A stretch of 64,000 nucleotides of DNA, taken from DATJUF01 sp035524095. GTDB taxonomy: Bacteria > Desulfobacterota > Binatia > Binatales > Binataceae. The notes below the pieces were generated by a model. The model was not told the origin of the DNA. It saw nothing but the letters and a program-made list of their open reading frames with translations, and ran no database searches. The stretch is taken from positions 1 through 64,000 of the forward strand of contig DATKPK010000134.1 in assembly GCA_035524095.1 (NCBI GenBank), read 5' to 3'. This document shows, piece by piece, positions 39,405-47,235 of this stretch; position 1 is the stretch's first letter, and the number at the start of each line of letters is the position of its first letter. A program made the position numbers and the translations under genes.

Positions 39405-39914
39405 ATGGCATGGAGTGCCCCCCTCACAGTCCATCAGCTCCTGCAGCGAGTCATCGACCATCGCCTAACCTGGCCCGACTCTGCGATTTGGCCAATCCAA
39501 CCGCGCGGCGTGTATCTTGTCTCGGAGCATCCGTGGGCCTTCTACCCAAACCCAAACTTAATGAGCACTCCTAGGGATCCTCTTGTTAGGTATGTAGGCA
39601 AGAGCGACGCGAAAACGCCTCAGTTCGCCGCTAGGTTTGGCCAGTTGGTGATAGGGCTCGCTGGTTATGGGGACCGAACTTGGATTGGCCACCAAGGCGC
39701 GTACAACCTTCTTGAGTACGTCAGCTGGGAAAATCCTATCATTAATCCGCTGAATTTTTACGTCGCTTGGCGTACCGATTACGTTTGCCCAAGCTGTGCA
39801 GAGATCGGACTATACGGATGGTTCAGGTGCAGCTTAAAACAAAAAAGACCTCGCCGCTGTGCTAGCCACAACCCTTCGTATCACATGACGGCGACTCTGG
39901 AATTGGAGCACTAA
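39405..39914 (+). CDS. GIY-YIG-like domain protein with cysteine cluster
   Basis: 169 residues from the ATG at 39405, which has GGAG about ten bases upstream. It contains GVYLVS (GVY at 35-37) and RYVGKS (YVG at 63-65), spaced as in GIY-YIG nucleases, then an ARFGQLVIGLAGYG region with the expected Arg. The C-terminus has C128, C131, C142 and C152, perhaps a zinc site. No clear catalytic Glu could be fixed. It is an orphan between cytochrome c and glyA, and base usage looks less GC-biased than its neighbours. Nuclease activity is only a possibility. Confidence 0.55.
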   Translation: MAWSAPLTVHQLLQRVIDHRLTWPDSAIWPIQPRGVYLVSEHPWAFYPNPNLMSTPRDPLVRYVGKSDAKTPQFAARFGQLVIGLAGYGDRTWIGHQGAYNLLEYVSWENPIINPLNFYVAWRTDYVCPSCAEIGLYGWFRCSLKQKRPRRCASHNPSYHMTATLELEH

Positions 39915-39926
39915 ACACTCTTCTAT

Positions 39927-41198
39927 TTAGTTCAGCAAGCCGGGCGTCGGGAAGCGACGCGCAAACGCCTGTACCTCATCTGCGATACGTGCGATCACTG
40001 CCTCGTCATCAACATGGCCAATGACCTCATCCATCCACGCCGCTATTGTGCGCATGTCCGCCTCACCCATCGCGCGCGAAGTCACCGCGGGTGTCCCCAG
40101 GCGAATTCCGCTCGGGCTGAATGGTTTTCGTGGATCGTACGGCACTGTGTTGTAATTACAGACGATCCCCGCGCGGTCCAGCGCCTTCGCAGCTTTCTTG
40201 CCGATAACGCCCTTGTTCGTCAGATCCACCAGCACGAGATGGTTATCCGTTCCACCTGAAACCACGCCGAAGCCACGCGCCATCAGTTCAGCCGCCAGCG
40301 CCTTCGCATTGGCTACGACCTGCCGTCCGTATTGCTTGAACTCTGGTGTCGCCGCTTCCTTCAACGCGACCGCAATCGCGGCCGTCGTATGGTTATGCGG
40401 GCCGCCTTGCAGTCCCGGAAAGACCGCCTTATCAATCGCCGCCGCATGCTCCTGCTTGCACAGGATCATTGCACCGCGTGGTCCGCGCAGCGTCTTATGG
40501 GTCGTCGTCATCACGACGTCCGCATAGGGCACCGGGTCCGGATGCATCCCCGCCACGACCAATCCCGCAATATGTGAAATGTCGGCCAGCAGATACGCAC
40601 CAACTTCCTTCGCGATCTCACTGAAAATCTTGAAGTCGAACTGGCGCGGATAGGCGGTAGCACCGGTCACAATAATCTTCGGCCGTTCCTTGCGCGCGAG
40701 GTCCCGCACCGCGTCATAGTCAATCCTTTGTGTTTCGCGATCGACTACGTAATGAATCGGCCGCCAGAACGATCCGGTGATGCTGACGTTCCATCCATGC
40801 GTCAGATGGCCACCCATCGGCAGCGCCAGACCCATCAGGCCGTCGCCCGGTTTGAGCAGCGCAAAATAGATTGCCAGATTCGCTGGCGATCCCGAATACG
40901 GCTGAACGTTCGCATGTTCGGCTCCGAACAGCGCCTTGGCTCGCTCGACCGCGATCGTCTCGATCTCGTCGATATAGCGCTGACCTTCGTAGTAGCGCTT
41001 ATGCGCGTAACCCTCCGAGTATTTATTCGCGAGGATTGAACCGGTCGCTTCGAGCACCGCTTTCGAGACGTAATTCTCCGACGGAATCAGGCGCACCGAA
41101 TCGACCTCGTAGTGCTCCTCTTCCTTGATCAGATTGTATATTTCGGGATCGGTCCGCCTTAGTTCGTCCACGCCGCCATCTCCGTCGAGACTAATCAC
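39927..41198 (-). CDS. glyA: Serine hydroxymethyltransferase
   Basis: 423 residues, a PLP enzyme. The PLP lysine is in VMTTTHKTLRGPRG, and YSEGY, NVQPYSGSPAN and DISHIAG are all present. It interconverts serine and glycine, loading methylene-tetrahydrofolate. The start at 41198 is GTG; another GTG 27 bp in is possible. Only 81 bp separate it from the next gene, and I see no glycine riboswitch fold there. Confidence 0.96.
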   Translation of the reverse strand: MISLDGDGGVDELRRTDPEIYNLIKEEEHYEVDSVRLIPSENYVSKAVLEATGSILANKYSEGYAHKRYYEGQRYIDEIETIAVERAKALFGAEHANVQPYSGSPANLAIYFALLKPGDGLMGLALPMGGHLTHGWNVSITGSFWRPIHYVVDRETQRIDYDAVRDLARKERPKIIVTGATAYPRQFDFKIFSEIAKEVGAYLLADISHIAGLVVAGMHPDPVPYADVVMTTTHKTLRGPRGAMILCKQEHAAAIDKAVFPGLQGGPHNHTTAAIAVALKEAATPEFKQYGRQVVANAKALAAELMARGFGVVSGGTDNHLVLVDLTNKGVIGKKAAKALDRAGIVCNYNTVPYDPRKPFSPSGIRLGTPAVTSRAMGEADMRTIAAWMDEVIGHVDDEAVIARIADEVQAFARRFPTPGLLN

Positions 41199-41279
41199 TA
41201 GAGCCTAACGGCGCGCCCGCCCTAAGGCAAAGGGGGCTTTCTCAAGGGGGCAAACTATGTGCCCGCGGATGGTTCGCGG

Positions 41280-42647
41280 CTAATGCAAATCGGGCGGCGT
41301 CATTTTCTTGACCCAACCGCGATAGCTGCCGTCGTATCCGACCGCCGCCTGCCGCTCCCGCACCAGCTTCTCGATTCGCCCGATCGCTTCTGGCGTCAGT
41401 CCCGCGCGATGCTCGACGTCGGCCGCCATTGCCTCCGCCTCCGCCGCGGCTTCGCGCCGGGCTAGTTCGCTGAGCTCAAACCGCGCACCGTCTTCGGCCA
41501 ATCCCAGGTACTGTTCCGCCACATGAATTCCGATATGTGTGCCGCTCACCAGCGAATCCTTGATATTGCCCTTGCCGGTCAGCACGTTACCCGACGCGTA
41601 AACCGCCGTCCGTCCTTCCAGCACGAGGCCGACGTTCTGCTCAACATAACGGTACACTTCACCCGCCTGTGGAATCCCCGGTATCGCCTCAGGAATACTG
41701 CCGATTGAGCTGATCGTCATCGGCCCGGTGACATCGTATTCACTGCCCGCGAGCTTACGCGCCTTGCCCTCGATTACTTCTGTCCGCGTCATCTGGATTC
41801 CGGTCAGCCGCCCGTCCTTGACCATCAACCCGGTCGGCATATTCTGATCATGGAACTCGAACAGAAACTTACGCTGTGCCTTGTCGAGAATCTTGCTCCG
41901 CGCCGCCCTCAGCGATTCCGCTCGCTTGGCCGGCGTTCCTTCCGGAATATCCGATAACGGCATATCGAGCACGCGCCGCCGATAGAACAACTTACACGAC
42001 TCGATACCAAGGTCCGCCCACGCCAGTCCGTGACTTTTCAGCACTGGCTCGATTCCTTCGCGTTCGAGCCGCAGCATATCTTCCCTGATCCCGCGCTGCC
42101 TGAGCCCGGCCAGCGCCATCTCGATCTGCAACACTTTGACCACGTCAATTGACGCGAGTCCGCCGCCAATCACTATCGTCCCCGGCTCCAGCCGATAGCG
42201 CGGACCGTCATACCCGGCTTCCGGATAATGGTTAAACCAGTAGATCAGCGGGTTCTGATAGACCAAGCCCTTATCGACGTAGTGATCGGCCCCGTCGACT
42301 GGAAACGGCCGGTCGCGCCACGCGCCGTTCGCCAGCACAATCGCGTTCAGCCCCCAGCTTTGGCGCAATTCCTCGAATTCCAGGTCACGGCCCATCCGCG
42401 TTAGCGGCAGATATAGGATATTCGGATTGTCGAGGCGGCGGTTGATCTCTTCATACTCGTCCAGCCGTTGCTTGACGTGCCAGCGCGGCAACCCATCCTC
42501 GATTTTCCCGTAAGGACGCGGGTTCTGTTCAATCACTATCACCAGCGCACCGCGGCCGGCGAATACCCGGGCGACCTCCGAGCCGGCGGTGGCTCCTCCG
42601 ATTACAGCGACAACATGGCGGCGACTGGTTTTGTTGGTTTCTGCCAT
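41280..42647 (-). CDS. FAD-dependent pyridine-nucleotide oxidoreductase
   Basis: 455 residues from the ATG at 42647, which places the FAD Rossmann motif VAVIGGATAGSEVARVFA near residue 13, as expected. A second nucleotide site is GTIVIGGGLASIDVVKVL near 170. The C-terminal part has YASGNVLTGKGNI. It resembles glutamate-synthase small-subunit and NADH-ferredoxin-like oxidoreductases. The electron partner is unknown. The longer open frame before this start is Lys/Arg-rich and unlikely to be coding. Confidence 0.83.
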   Translation of the reverse strand: MAETNKTSRRHVVAVIGGATAGSEVARVFAGRGALVIVIEQNPRPYGKIEDGLPRWHVKQRLDEYEEINRRLDNPNILYLPLTRMGRDLEFEELRQSWGLNAIVLANGAWRDRPFPVDGADHYVDKGLVYQNPLIYWFNHYPEAGYDGPRYRLEPGTIVIGGGLASIDVVKVLQIEMALAGLRQRGIREDMLRLEREGIEPVLKSHGLAWADLGIESCKLFYRRRVLDMPLSDIPEGTPAKRAESLRAARSKILDKAQRKFLFEFHDQNMPTGLMVKDGRLTGIQMTRTEVIEGKARKLAGSEYDVTGPMTISSIGSIPEAIPGIPQAGEVYRYVEQNVGLVLEGRTAVYASGNVLTGKGNIKDSLVSGTHIGIHVAEQYLGLAEDGARFELSELARREAAAEAEAMAADVEHRAGLTPEAIGRIEKLVRERQAAVGYDGSYRGWVKKMTPPDLH

Positions 42648-42868
42648 TGATCTTTGGTTCACACCGCACACAATTGCCGGTGCTGGATTCTCTACCTGTT
42701 GATAATTCAGGATTACCTGGCTGGATAGCAGCAGCTTTCGTTTTCGTTTGCGCAGGTTAGCTGGCGTCACTTTCTATCACAACTACCCTCGCAACTGGAA
42801 AGCTGTCCTGGCGCGTCCCGAGTCTTCCGCTTGCGCACATCGGAGGCGCATGTTTTCCTGTTCCCCTG

Positions 42869-43561
42869 ATGGGCTGGCGACGTAACTCCGCGCTTTCATG
42901 GTTGTTCGCCGGGGCTGTATGCGTGACGTCGGCGGTCGCGGGATGCGTCGTCGGCCAACATCACGAGACCGCGCACTGGACCGAGGCTGACACTGCCTTA
43001 GGCGAGGAGCATGAGGTTCCCTACGATCAGGCTCAGGCTCGCCAGTACATGCAGGACGCATTGCGCGGCGACGGCATCCTCTTCGAGGTCCAGCCCGACA
43101 ATTCGATTATCACGCTCTGGCGCAACGCCGACCAGCAGGCGGCAACTAGCTGGTTGATCATCAGCACACCATCACGTTACCGCTACGAAATCGAGTTCGT
43201 CCCCGAAGGCAGCCACCGGACCAAAATCATCGTGAATGTCCGCACGGAGGGCATTCCGGACGACCAACTGGCCAGTTATAAGGCCAGCAACCGCTTCGAG
43301 CTATTCAAGGAAATCGATGAGCTGGCCGCGAAGGAACCACCGCCTTCAGCTGTGCCGTCGTCGGGTGGGGTCAATTTCACTTTGTTACCCAACGAAAATC
43401 TTGAGACGCTGGCGCAGCGCGTCACTGGCAACGAGGCGAATTGGCGACAGATCGCCAGTGACAACGGCCTGAAATCACCGACGGATGTGACCCCATTCGA
43501 AAGCATCTGGGTGAGGTCGAATCTGTTGCCGAAAGGCTCAGCAAATTCGGCCGGTGATTAA
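42869..43561 (+). CDS. LysM-domain lipoprotein
   Basis: 230 residues. The signal peptide ends in a lipobox (TSAVAGC, C26). The central region carries a mixed alpha/beta segment, and the C-terminal residues 170-218 form a LysM peptidoglycan-binding domain (LLPNENLETLAQRVTG, then NWRQIASDNGL). It probably tethers the outer membrane or a complex to the cell wall. It is transcribed divergently from the oxidoreductase across about 220 bp. The middle domain is not recognised. Confidence 0.75.
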   Translation: MGWRRNSALSWLFAGAVCVTSAVAGCVVGQHHETAHWTEADTALGEEHEVPYDQAQARQYMQDALRGDGILFEVQPDNSIITLWRNADQQAATSWLIISTPSRYRYEIEFVPEGSHRTKIIVNVRTEGIPDDQLASYKASNRFELFKEIDELAAKEPPPSAVPSSGGVNFTLLPNENLETLAQRVTGNEANWRQIASDNGLKSPTDVTPFESIWVRSNLLPKGSANSAGD

Positions 43562-43774
43562 GCCGTGTGTACCGCAGTCATGAGGGACGTGATCCTTGAG
43601 AGGATCGTCGAGGGGAGGATGAGGTATGAGGCGAGGTTCGATGACTGCTCCGCGCTACTCCGTGACCGATGCGACGATCGCGCGGTCAATTGTAAGACCC
43701 GGTCTGTGCAATCGTCACACCGCGCGACGGAACCGTCGGGTCTGTACCCCCCGCCGGGGCTTGAGACTCGCTCC

Positions 43775-44092
43775 CTAATCGCTCAGATTGGCGCCGCCAT
43801 CTTCGTACTCGGGCACCAGGCCAGAAGGGCTAACCGCCGCTACCACGGCGAGGAACTGCTCGAAAGTCATCTGCAGGTTCAGGAACCCGCCCTGGCAGAA
43901 AACCCAGCCGTAATAGTCGAGAATCTCATCCGGAATCACGAGCGGCAAACGCGGCAGAGTCGATACCAACGGAAAACGCCGCGGTTCGTCAAAGCGGCGC
44001 CGTTCCGCAAAGCCGTCGGCAACCACATCCACTCCGATCGCATGGGCTTCCCGCAGCGGGATCACATTACGTTTGGAGCTTCGAACCATCAC
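43775..44092 (-). CDS. Small protein of unknown function
   Basis: 105 residues, no known family. A strong GGAGG sits seven bases before the GTG start, with an ATG directly after it, which supports real translation. The sequence has ordered hydrophobic and aromatic residues (LVIPDEILDYYGWVFCQGGF, MTFEQFLAVVAAV), unlike a random shadow frame. It ends acidic (EYEDGGANLSD). It is divergent from uppP. A soluble role is likely; nothing more can be said. Confidence 0.6.
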   Translation of the reverse strand: MMVRSSKRNVIPLREAHAIGVDVVADGFAERRRFDEPRRFPLVSTLPRLPLVIPDEILDYYGWVFCQGGFLNLQMTFEQFLAVVAAVSPSGLVPEYEDGGANLSD

Positions 44093-44306
44093 TAAAAACC
44101 CTCCGAGCCACGCGATGCCGCGCGACTCTAAATACTATTGGCTCCCTGGCTTTCTGCCAAGCAACCACATCGCCACGTGTGATTGCGCCCACTATAACAC
44201 GAATGGACTCAAATGGTGAGCCTCTAGGGCAATTTATGATCGCCAAATCTTCGATACTTGACATTGCCAGCGCAAGTGCAGTCAAACCGGCTGCGGGAGG
44301 ACGTTG

Positions 44307-45098
44307 ATGGTCACCTCTCCCCAATTTCAGGCCGGCGTATTGGGTGCCGTCCAGGGCCTCACCGAGTTTCTGCCGGTCTCCAGTTCAGCTCATCTGGTCA
44401 TCGTACCGTGGCTCTTCAAGTGGACCGATCCAGGCCTCGCTTTCGACGTCGTGCTGCATCTCGGCACCCTCGTAGCGCTATTGATCTATTACTGGCGCGA
44501 ATGGCTGACGATGGCCGCGTCGCCGTTCAACGGTGACCTCAAGAATCGTCGCCTGTTGATCCTCCTTATCGTCGCCTCGGTACCCGGCGCGATAATCGGG
44601 GTTTTGCTTGAAAAACAGGCCGAAACGGTCTTCCGCTCGCCGCTTCTGATCGCCGTGACGCTCGGCCTGATGGGCCTCGTGCTATGGTTCTTCGACTGGA
44701 TCGCTCCCCAACGGCGCAAGATCGATAACCTGACCATCAAGGATGCCTTGATCGTCGGCTTCTGCCAGGCGCTCGCGATCATCCCGGGCGTCTCACGCTC
44801 TGGCGCAACCATCACGATGGCCCGTATCCTCCACCTCGAGCGCGAAGACGCAGCCAATTTCTCCTTTCTGATGGCGACGCCAATCATCGCGGGCGCCGGC
44901 CTGAAGGAATCTGTTCACCTCGTCCATAATGGGATCAATGCCGCTCTTGCTGTCGGCTTCCTGGCCTCCTTCGGCTTTGGCATCGTCGCTATTGCTTTCT
45001 TGATCCAATACGTGCGGAGCCACAGTTATCGTTCCTTCGGATGGTACCGCCTGGCCGCCGCCATCTTCGTCGCCGCGGTTTATATGCTGCGTCATTAG
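44307..45098 (+). CDS. uppP: Undecaprenyl-diphosphatase (BacA/UppP)
   Basis: 263 residues and about eight membrane helices. The two catalytic motifs are EFLPVSSSAHL near residue 20 and PGVSRSGATI near 155. It dephosphorylates undecaprenyl diphosphate so that the lipid carrier can be reused in peptidoglycan and polysaccharide synthesis. A GGGAGGA ribosome-binding site precedes the ATG. TTGACA at 44258-44263 may be a promoter -35 box, with no clear -10. Confidence 0.96.
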   Translation: MVTSPQFQAGVLGAVQGLTEFLPVSSSAHLVIVPWLFKWTDPGLAFDVVLHLGTLVALLIYYWREWLTMAASPFNGDLKNRRLLILLIVASVPGAIIGVLLEKQAETVFRSPLLIAVTLGLMGLVLWFFDWIAPQRRKIDNLTIKDALIVGFCQALAIIPGVSRSGATITMARILHLEREDAANFSFLMATPIIAGAGLKESVHLVHNGINAALAVGFLASFGFGIVAIAFLIQYVRSHSYRSFGWYRLAAAIFVAAVYMLRH

Positions 45099-45196
45099 GC
45101 CTTACTGGAGCCGCTCAAGCCTTGTTGCCTCCTGTAAATGCTCCGGGCATTTCAACGCTTCGGCGGCCGCCTCTCTGATGGCGAACCGAGTATGAG

Positions 45197-46687
45197 ATGA
45201 CCATCTTGTCGGACGATCCCGGACAGTCTGAGCCTCGGGACCCTGTTACGGAGGCCAATACTGATCCGGAGAGGCTAAGGAATCCAGGGCCAGCGAGCCA
45301 CCGCAACGGATGGTGGATGCTGCTCGCGATTGCTCTCGTGACAATCATCGTCCGGCTGGCGTTGTTGCCAGACCGCGATGGCACGCGGGCACTCGACCCC
45401 AGTGGCGACTCGCTTGCTTACGTCGAATTAGCCGAGGGCTTGCGTCACGGATGCGGCTTCGCGCGGCTCCACGACGGCAAGTGCCTTAACCCCGAAATCG
45501 ACCGCACTCCCGGCTATCCCCTCTTCCTCGCAACGTTCTCAAATTTTCGCGCCGCACTGATCGTGCAGGTTTTGCTCGCCGGAGTGATCGTTTTCGCCGC
45601 CGGCGCCTTCGTCTATCTGAACTGGGGTATCGGCGCGGCCCTCGTGGCCTCGACCTTTATCGCCCTCGACCTGCCTAGCATCGTTTACGCCGCCGAGTTG
45701 ATGACCGAGACGCTATTCACGGCCTGCTTCGCGCTCGCCACCCTTCTCGCCCTTTACGCATTGAACGGCAACCCACGAGTGCAACGATTGCTCATCCCGA
45801 TGCTCGGGGCATCCGCGCTGCTGAGTTTCGGCCTGCTGACTCGCCCGATTGGCGAATTCGGCTTGGCCGTACCCGCGATTCTGGTGCTGCTCGTCAGCTC
45901 GGCCCCTTGGCCGCAGCGGCTCGGCCTCCAGCTTCTATTACTCTCGCTTCCACTTCTGACGATTGCCGGGTGGTCGCTCCGCAACCATGCTGTGGCTGGC
46001 GTCGCCGCTCCTTCGAGCATCGGCGCCTCTAACTTTTTCTACTATCGGGCAGGCGGGACACTCGCCTTCTCGTCGGGCAGCGGATGGCTTGGCGCAGTCA
46101 ACCAGTTGGGGACCCGCCCGGAAAACCACCTAACCAGCGATGCCTTCGCGATTATTGAACAGCACCCCCTGGCTTTTGCTGAAATGACCACATGGAGCCT
46201 GCTCTTTGTCGCTTTGGCGCCGGTGCGAACGCCCTTGGATCACATTCTGGGCGTGCAGCAGTCCTTCCCCATCCAGGATCCGGGTTCAATCCGCCTGCGT
46301 GCGGATCTCCGGACTCTTGCAACCTCGCCTCGCGCCGCCCTCGTCACGATCTATCGCAATGAATTCGACGGTTCACCCGCCATCACAGCCCTGACCGGTC
46401 TCCAAATGTTTTCGGTAATCCTTCTCTGGATTGGAGTGATCGCCGGGTTGAGCTTCGCCTCGACCCGTTCGTATCGCGGTGCCTGTATCCTGATTCTCGC
46501 GGCCACTGCCTTCGTCCTGATGCTACTCGCGGCCGGCCCCGAGGGTACTGCCCGCTTGCGCATCCCAACCTTGCCCTTTCTCGCGATGGTCGCCGGCGTC
46601 GGCTGGACTCGCCTCGCTACACGCCGGCGCGCGCAGCGACGACGGCGGAGGATTCAGCCGTCCTCCCTACGCGCCTCCCCAACCTGA
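45197..46687 (+). CDS. GT39/PMT-like polytopic membrane glycosyltransferase
   Basis: 496 residues with roughly ten or more membrane helices. After a cytoplasmic N-tail, the first loop carries DPSGDSLAYVELAEGLRHG and RTPGYPLFLATF, typical of the dolichyl/polyprenyl-phosphate-sugar transferases of the GT39/ArnT group. It probably moves a sugar from a lipid carrier to lipid or protein on the outer face of the inner membrane. The start is uncertain by a few codons. Three long hairpins follow its stop. A second GT39 enzyme lies 550 bp downstream. Confidence 0.78.
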   Translation: MTILSDDPGQSEPRDPVTEANTDPERLRNPGPASHRNGWWMLLAIALVTIIVRLALLPDRDGTRALDPSGDSLAYVELAEGLRHGCGFARLHDGKCLNPEIDRTPGYPLFLATFSNFRAALIVQVLLAGVIVFAAGAFVYLNWGIGAALVASTFIALDLPSIVYAAELMTETLFTACFALATLLALYALNGNPRVQRLLIPMLGASALLSFGLLTRPIGEFGLAVPAILVLLVSSAPWPQRLGLQLLLLSLPLLTIAGWSLRNHAVAGVAAPSSIGASNFFYYRAGGTLAFSSGSGWLGAVNQLGTRPENHLTSDAFAIIEQHPLAFAEMTTWSLLFVALAPVRTPLDHILGVQQSFPIQDPGSIRLRADLRTLATSPRAALVTIYRNEFDGSPAITALTGLQMFSVILLWIGVIAGLSFASTRSYRGACILILAATAFVLMLLAAGPEGTARLRIPTLPFLAMVAGVGWTRLATRRRAQRRRRRIQPSSLRASPT

Positions 46688-46690
46688 AAA

Positions 46691-46735
46691 CGCGAGCCCC
46701 CAGCCGGTGCGTTCCGCATCGGCTGGGGGCTCGCG
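46691..46735. repeat. Perfect 21 bp hairpin with TTC loop
   Basis: CGCGAGCCCCCAGCCGGTGCG pairs along its whole length (one G-U) with its mirror across the three-base loop TTC. It starts 4 bp after the stop of the GT39 gene. No T-run follows, so it is either a strong terminator lacking a U-tract or an mRNA stability element. Confidence 0.75.
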
Positions 46736-46748
46736 CAAACTAAGAGAG

Positions 46749-46792
46749 GGGGCCGGAACATCACGGCGTTCGGGCCCTGATGCTCCGGCCCC
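46749..46792. repeat. Long interrupted hairpin
   Basis: GGGGCCGGA pairs with TCCGGCCCC (9 bp), then one A-C mismatch, then CATCA pairs with TGATG (5 bp) around a 14-base loop. It is the middle of three adjacent hairpins in the GT39 / CDGSH convergent gap. Confidence 0.65.
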
Positions 46793-46801
46793 TCCAATCC
46801 C

Positions 46802-46844
46802 CGGAAACGGTGCGGGACGGCTATGCCGTCCCGCACCGTTTCCG
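46802..46844. repeat. Perfect 20 bp hairpin with TAT loop
   Basis: CGGAAACGGTGCGGGACGGC and its exact complement flank the three-base loop TAT. The right arm ends 7 bp before the stop codon of the CDGSH gene, so it would end the transcript of that gene when read on the minus strand. No T-run is present on either side. Confidence 0.75.
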
Positions 46845-46851
46845 ACTCCCG

Positions 46852-47046
46852 CTATTTTACCGGCGTACGATTGCCCGCAGTGTCGTACGAGAACACCTCG
46901 GCGCCCTCGTCCCGCGTCTTCTTATGCGTGCCGTCACAGTACGGCTTGTTCTTCGACAATCCGCATGCGCAGATCCAGACCGGCAATTCGGTCCCTTCTG
47001 CAATCTCGTACGGCCCCGTCTCTTCATGCTTTACCAGTCGCGCCAT
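46852..47046 (-). CDS. CDGSH iron-sulfur protein
   Basis: 64 residues from the ATG at 47046. The 2Fe-2S motif CACGLSKNKPYCDGTH supplies three Cys and one His ligand. Small bacterial CDGSH proteins are redox- or cluster-transfer proteins of unclear role. The open frame before this start is not protein-like. It is divergent from the ArnT-like gene and convergent with the GT39 gene across a hairpin-rich gap. Confidence 0.87.
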   Translation of the reverse strand: MARLVKHEETGPYEIAEGTELPVWICACGLSKNKPYCDGTHKKTRDEGAEVFSYDTAGNRTPVK

Positions 47047-47235
47047 GACTTCCCTCGCTCTTTTATGGGCGCCCGGAAGTCCCTTCCGTGCGCACGTTGT
47101 AGCGCGATCAAAGACCACCGATGCCTCTCAAGTCAAATTCTCCCGCACCATGCATTCGACCGACGCCACCGCTATCCTTACGCCGATGGCTCTTCACGCA
47201 TCCCCGGCCTTCTCTGCTTCACCTGAACCGATCGT

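Noticed and set aside
41199..41279. Glycine riboswitch before glyA
   Set aside because: The gap is only 81 bp and shows only a short repeated AGGGGGC, not the paired aptamer fold.
43565..44095. Plus-strand 176-codon frame opposite the small unknown gene
   Set aside because: It lacks a ribosome-binding site and has shadow-frame composition, whereas the minus-strand frame has GGAGG and ordered hydrophobic residues.
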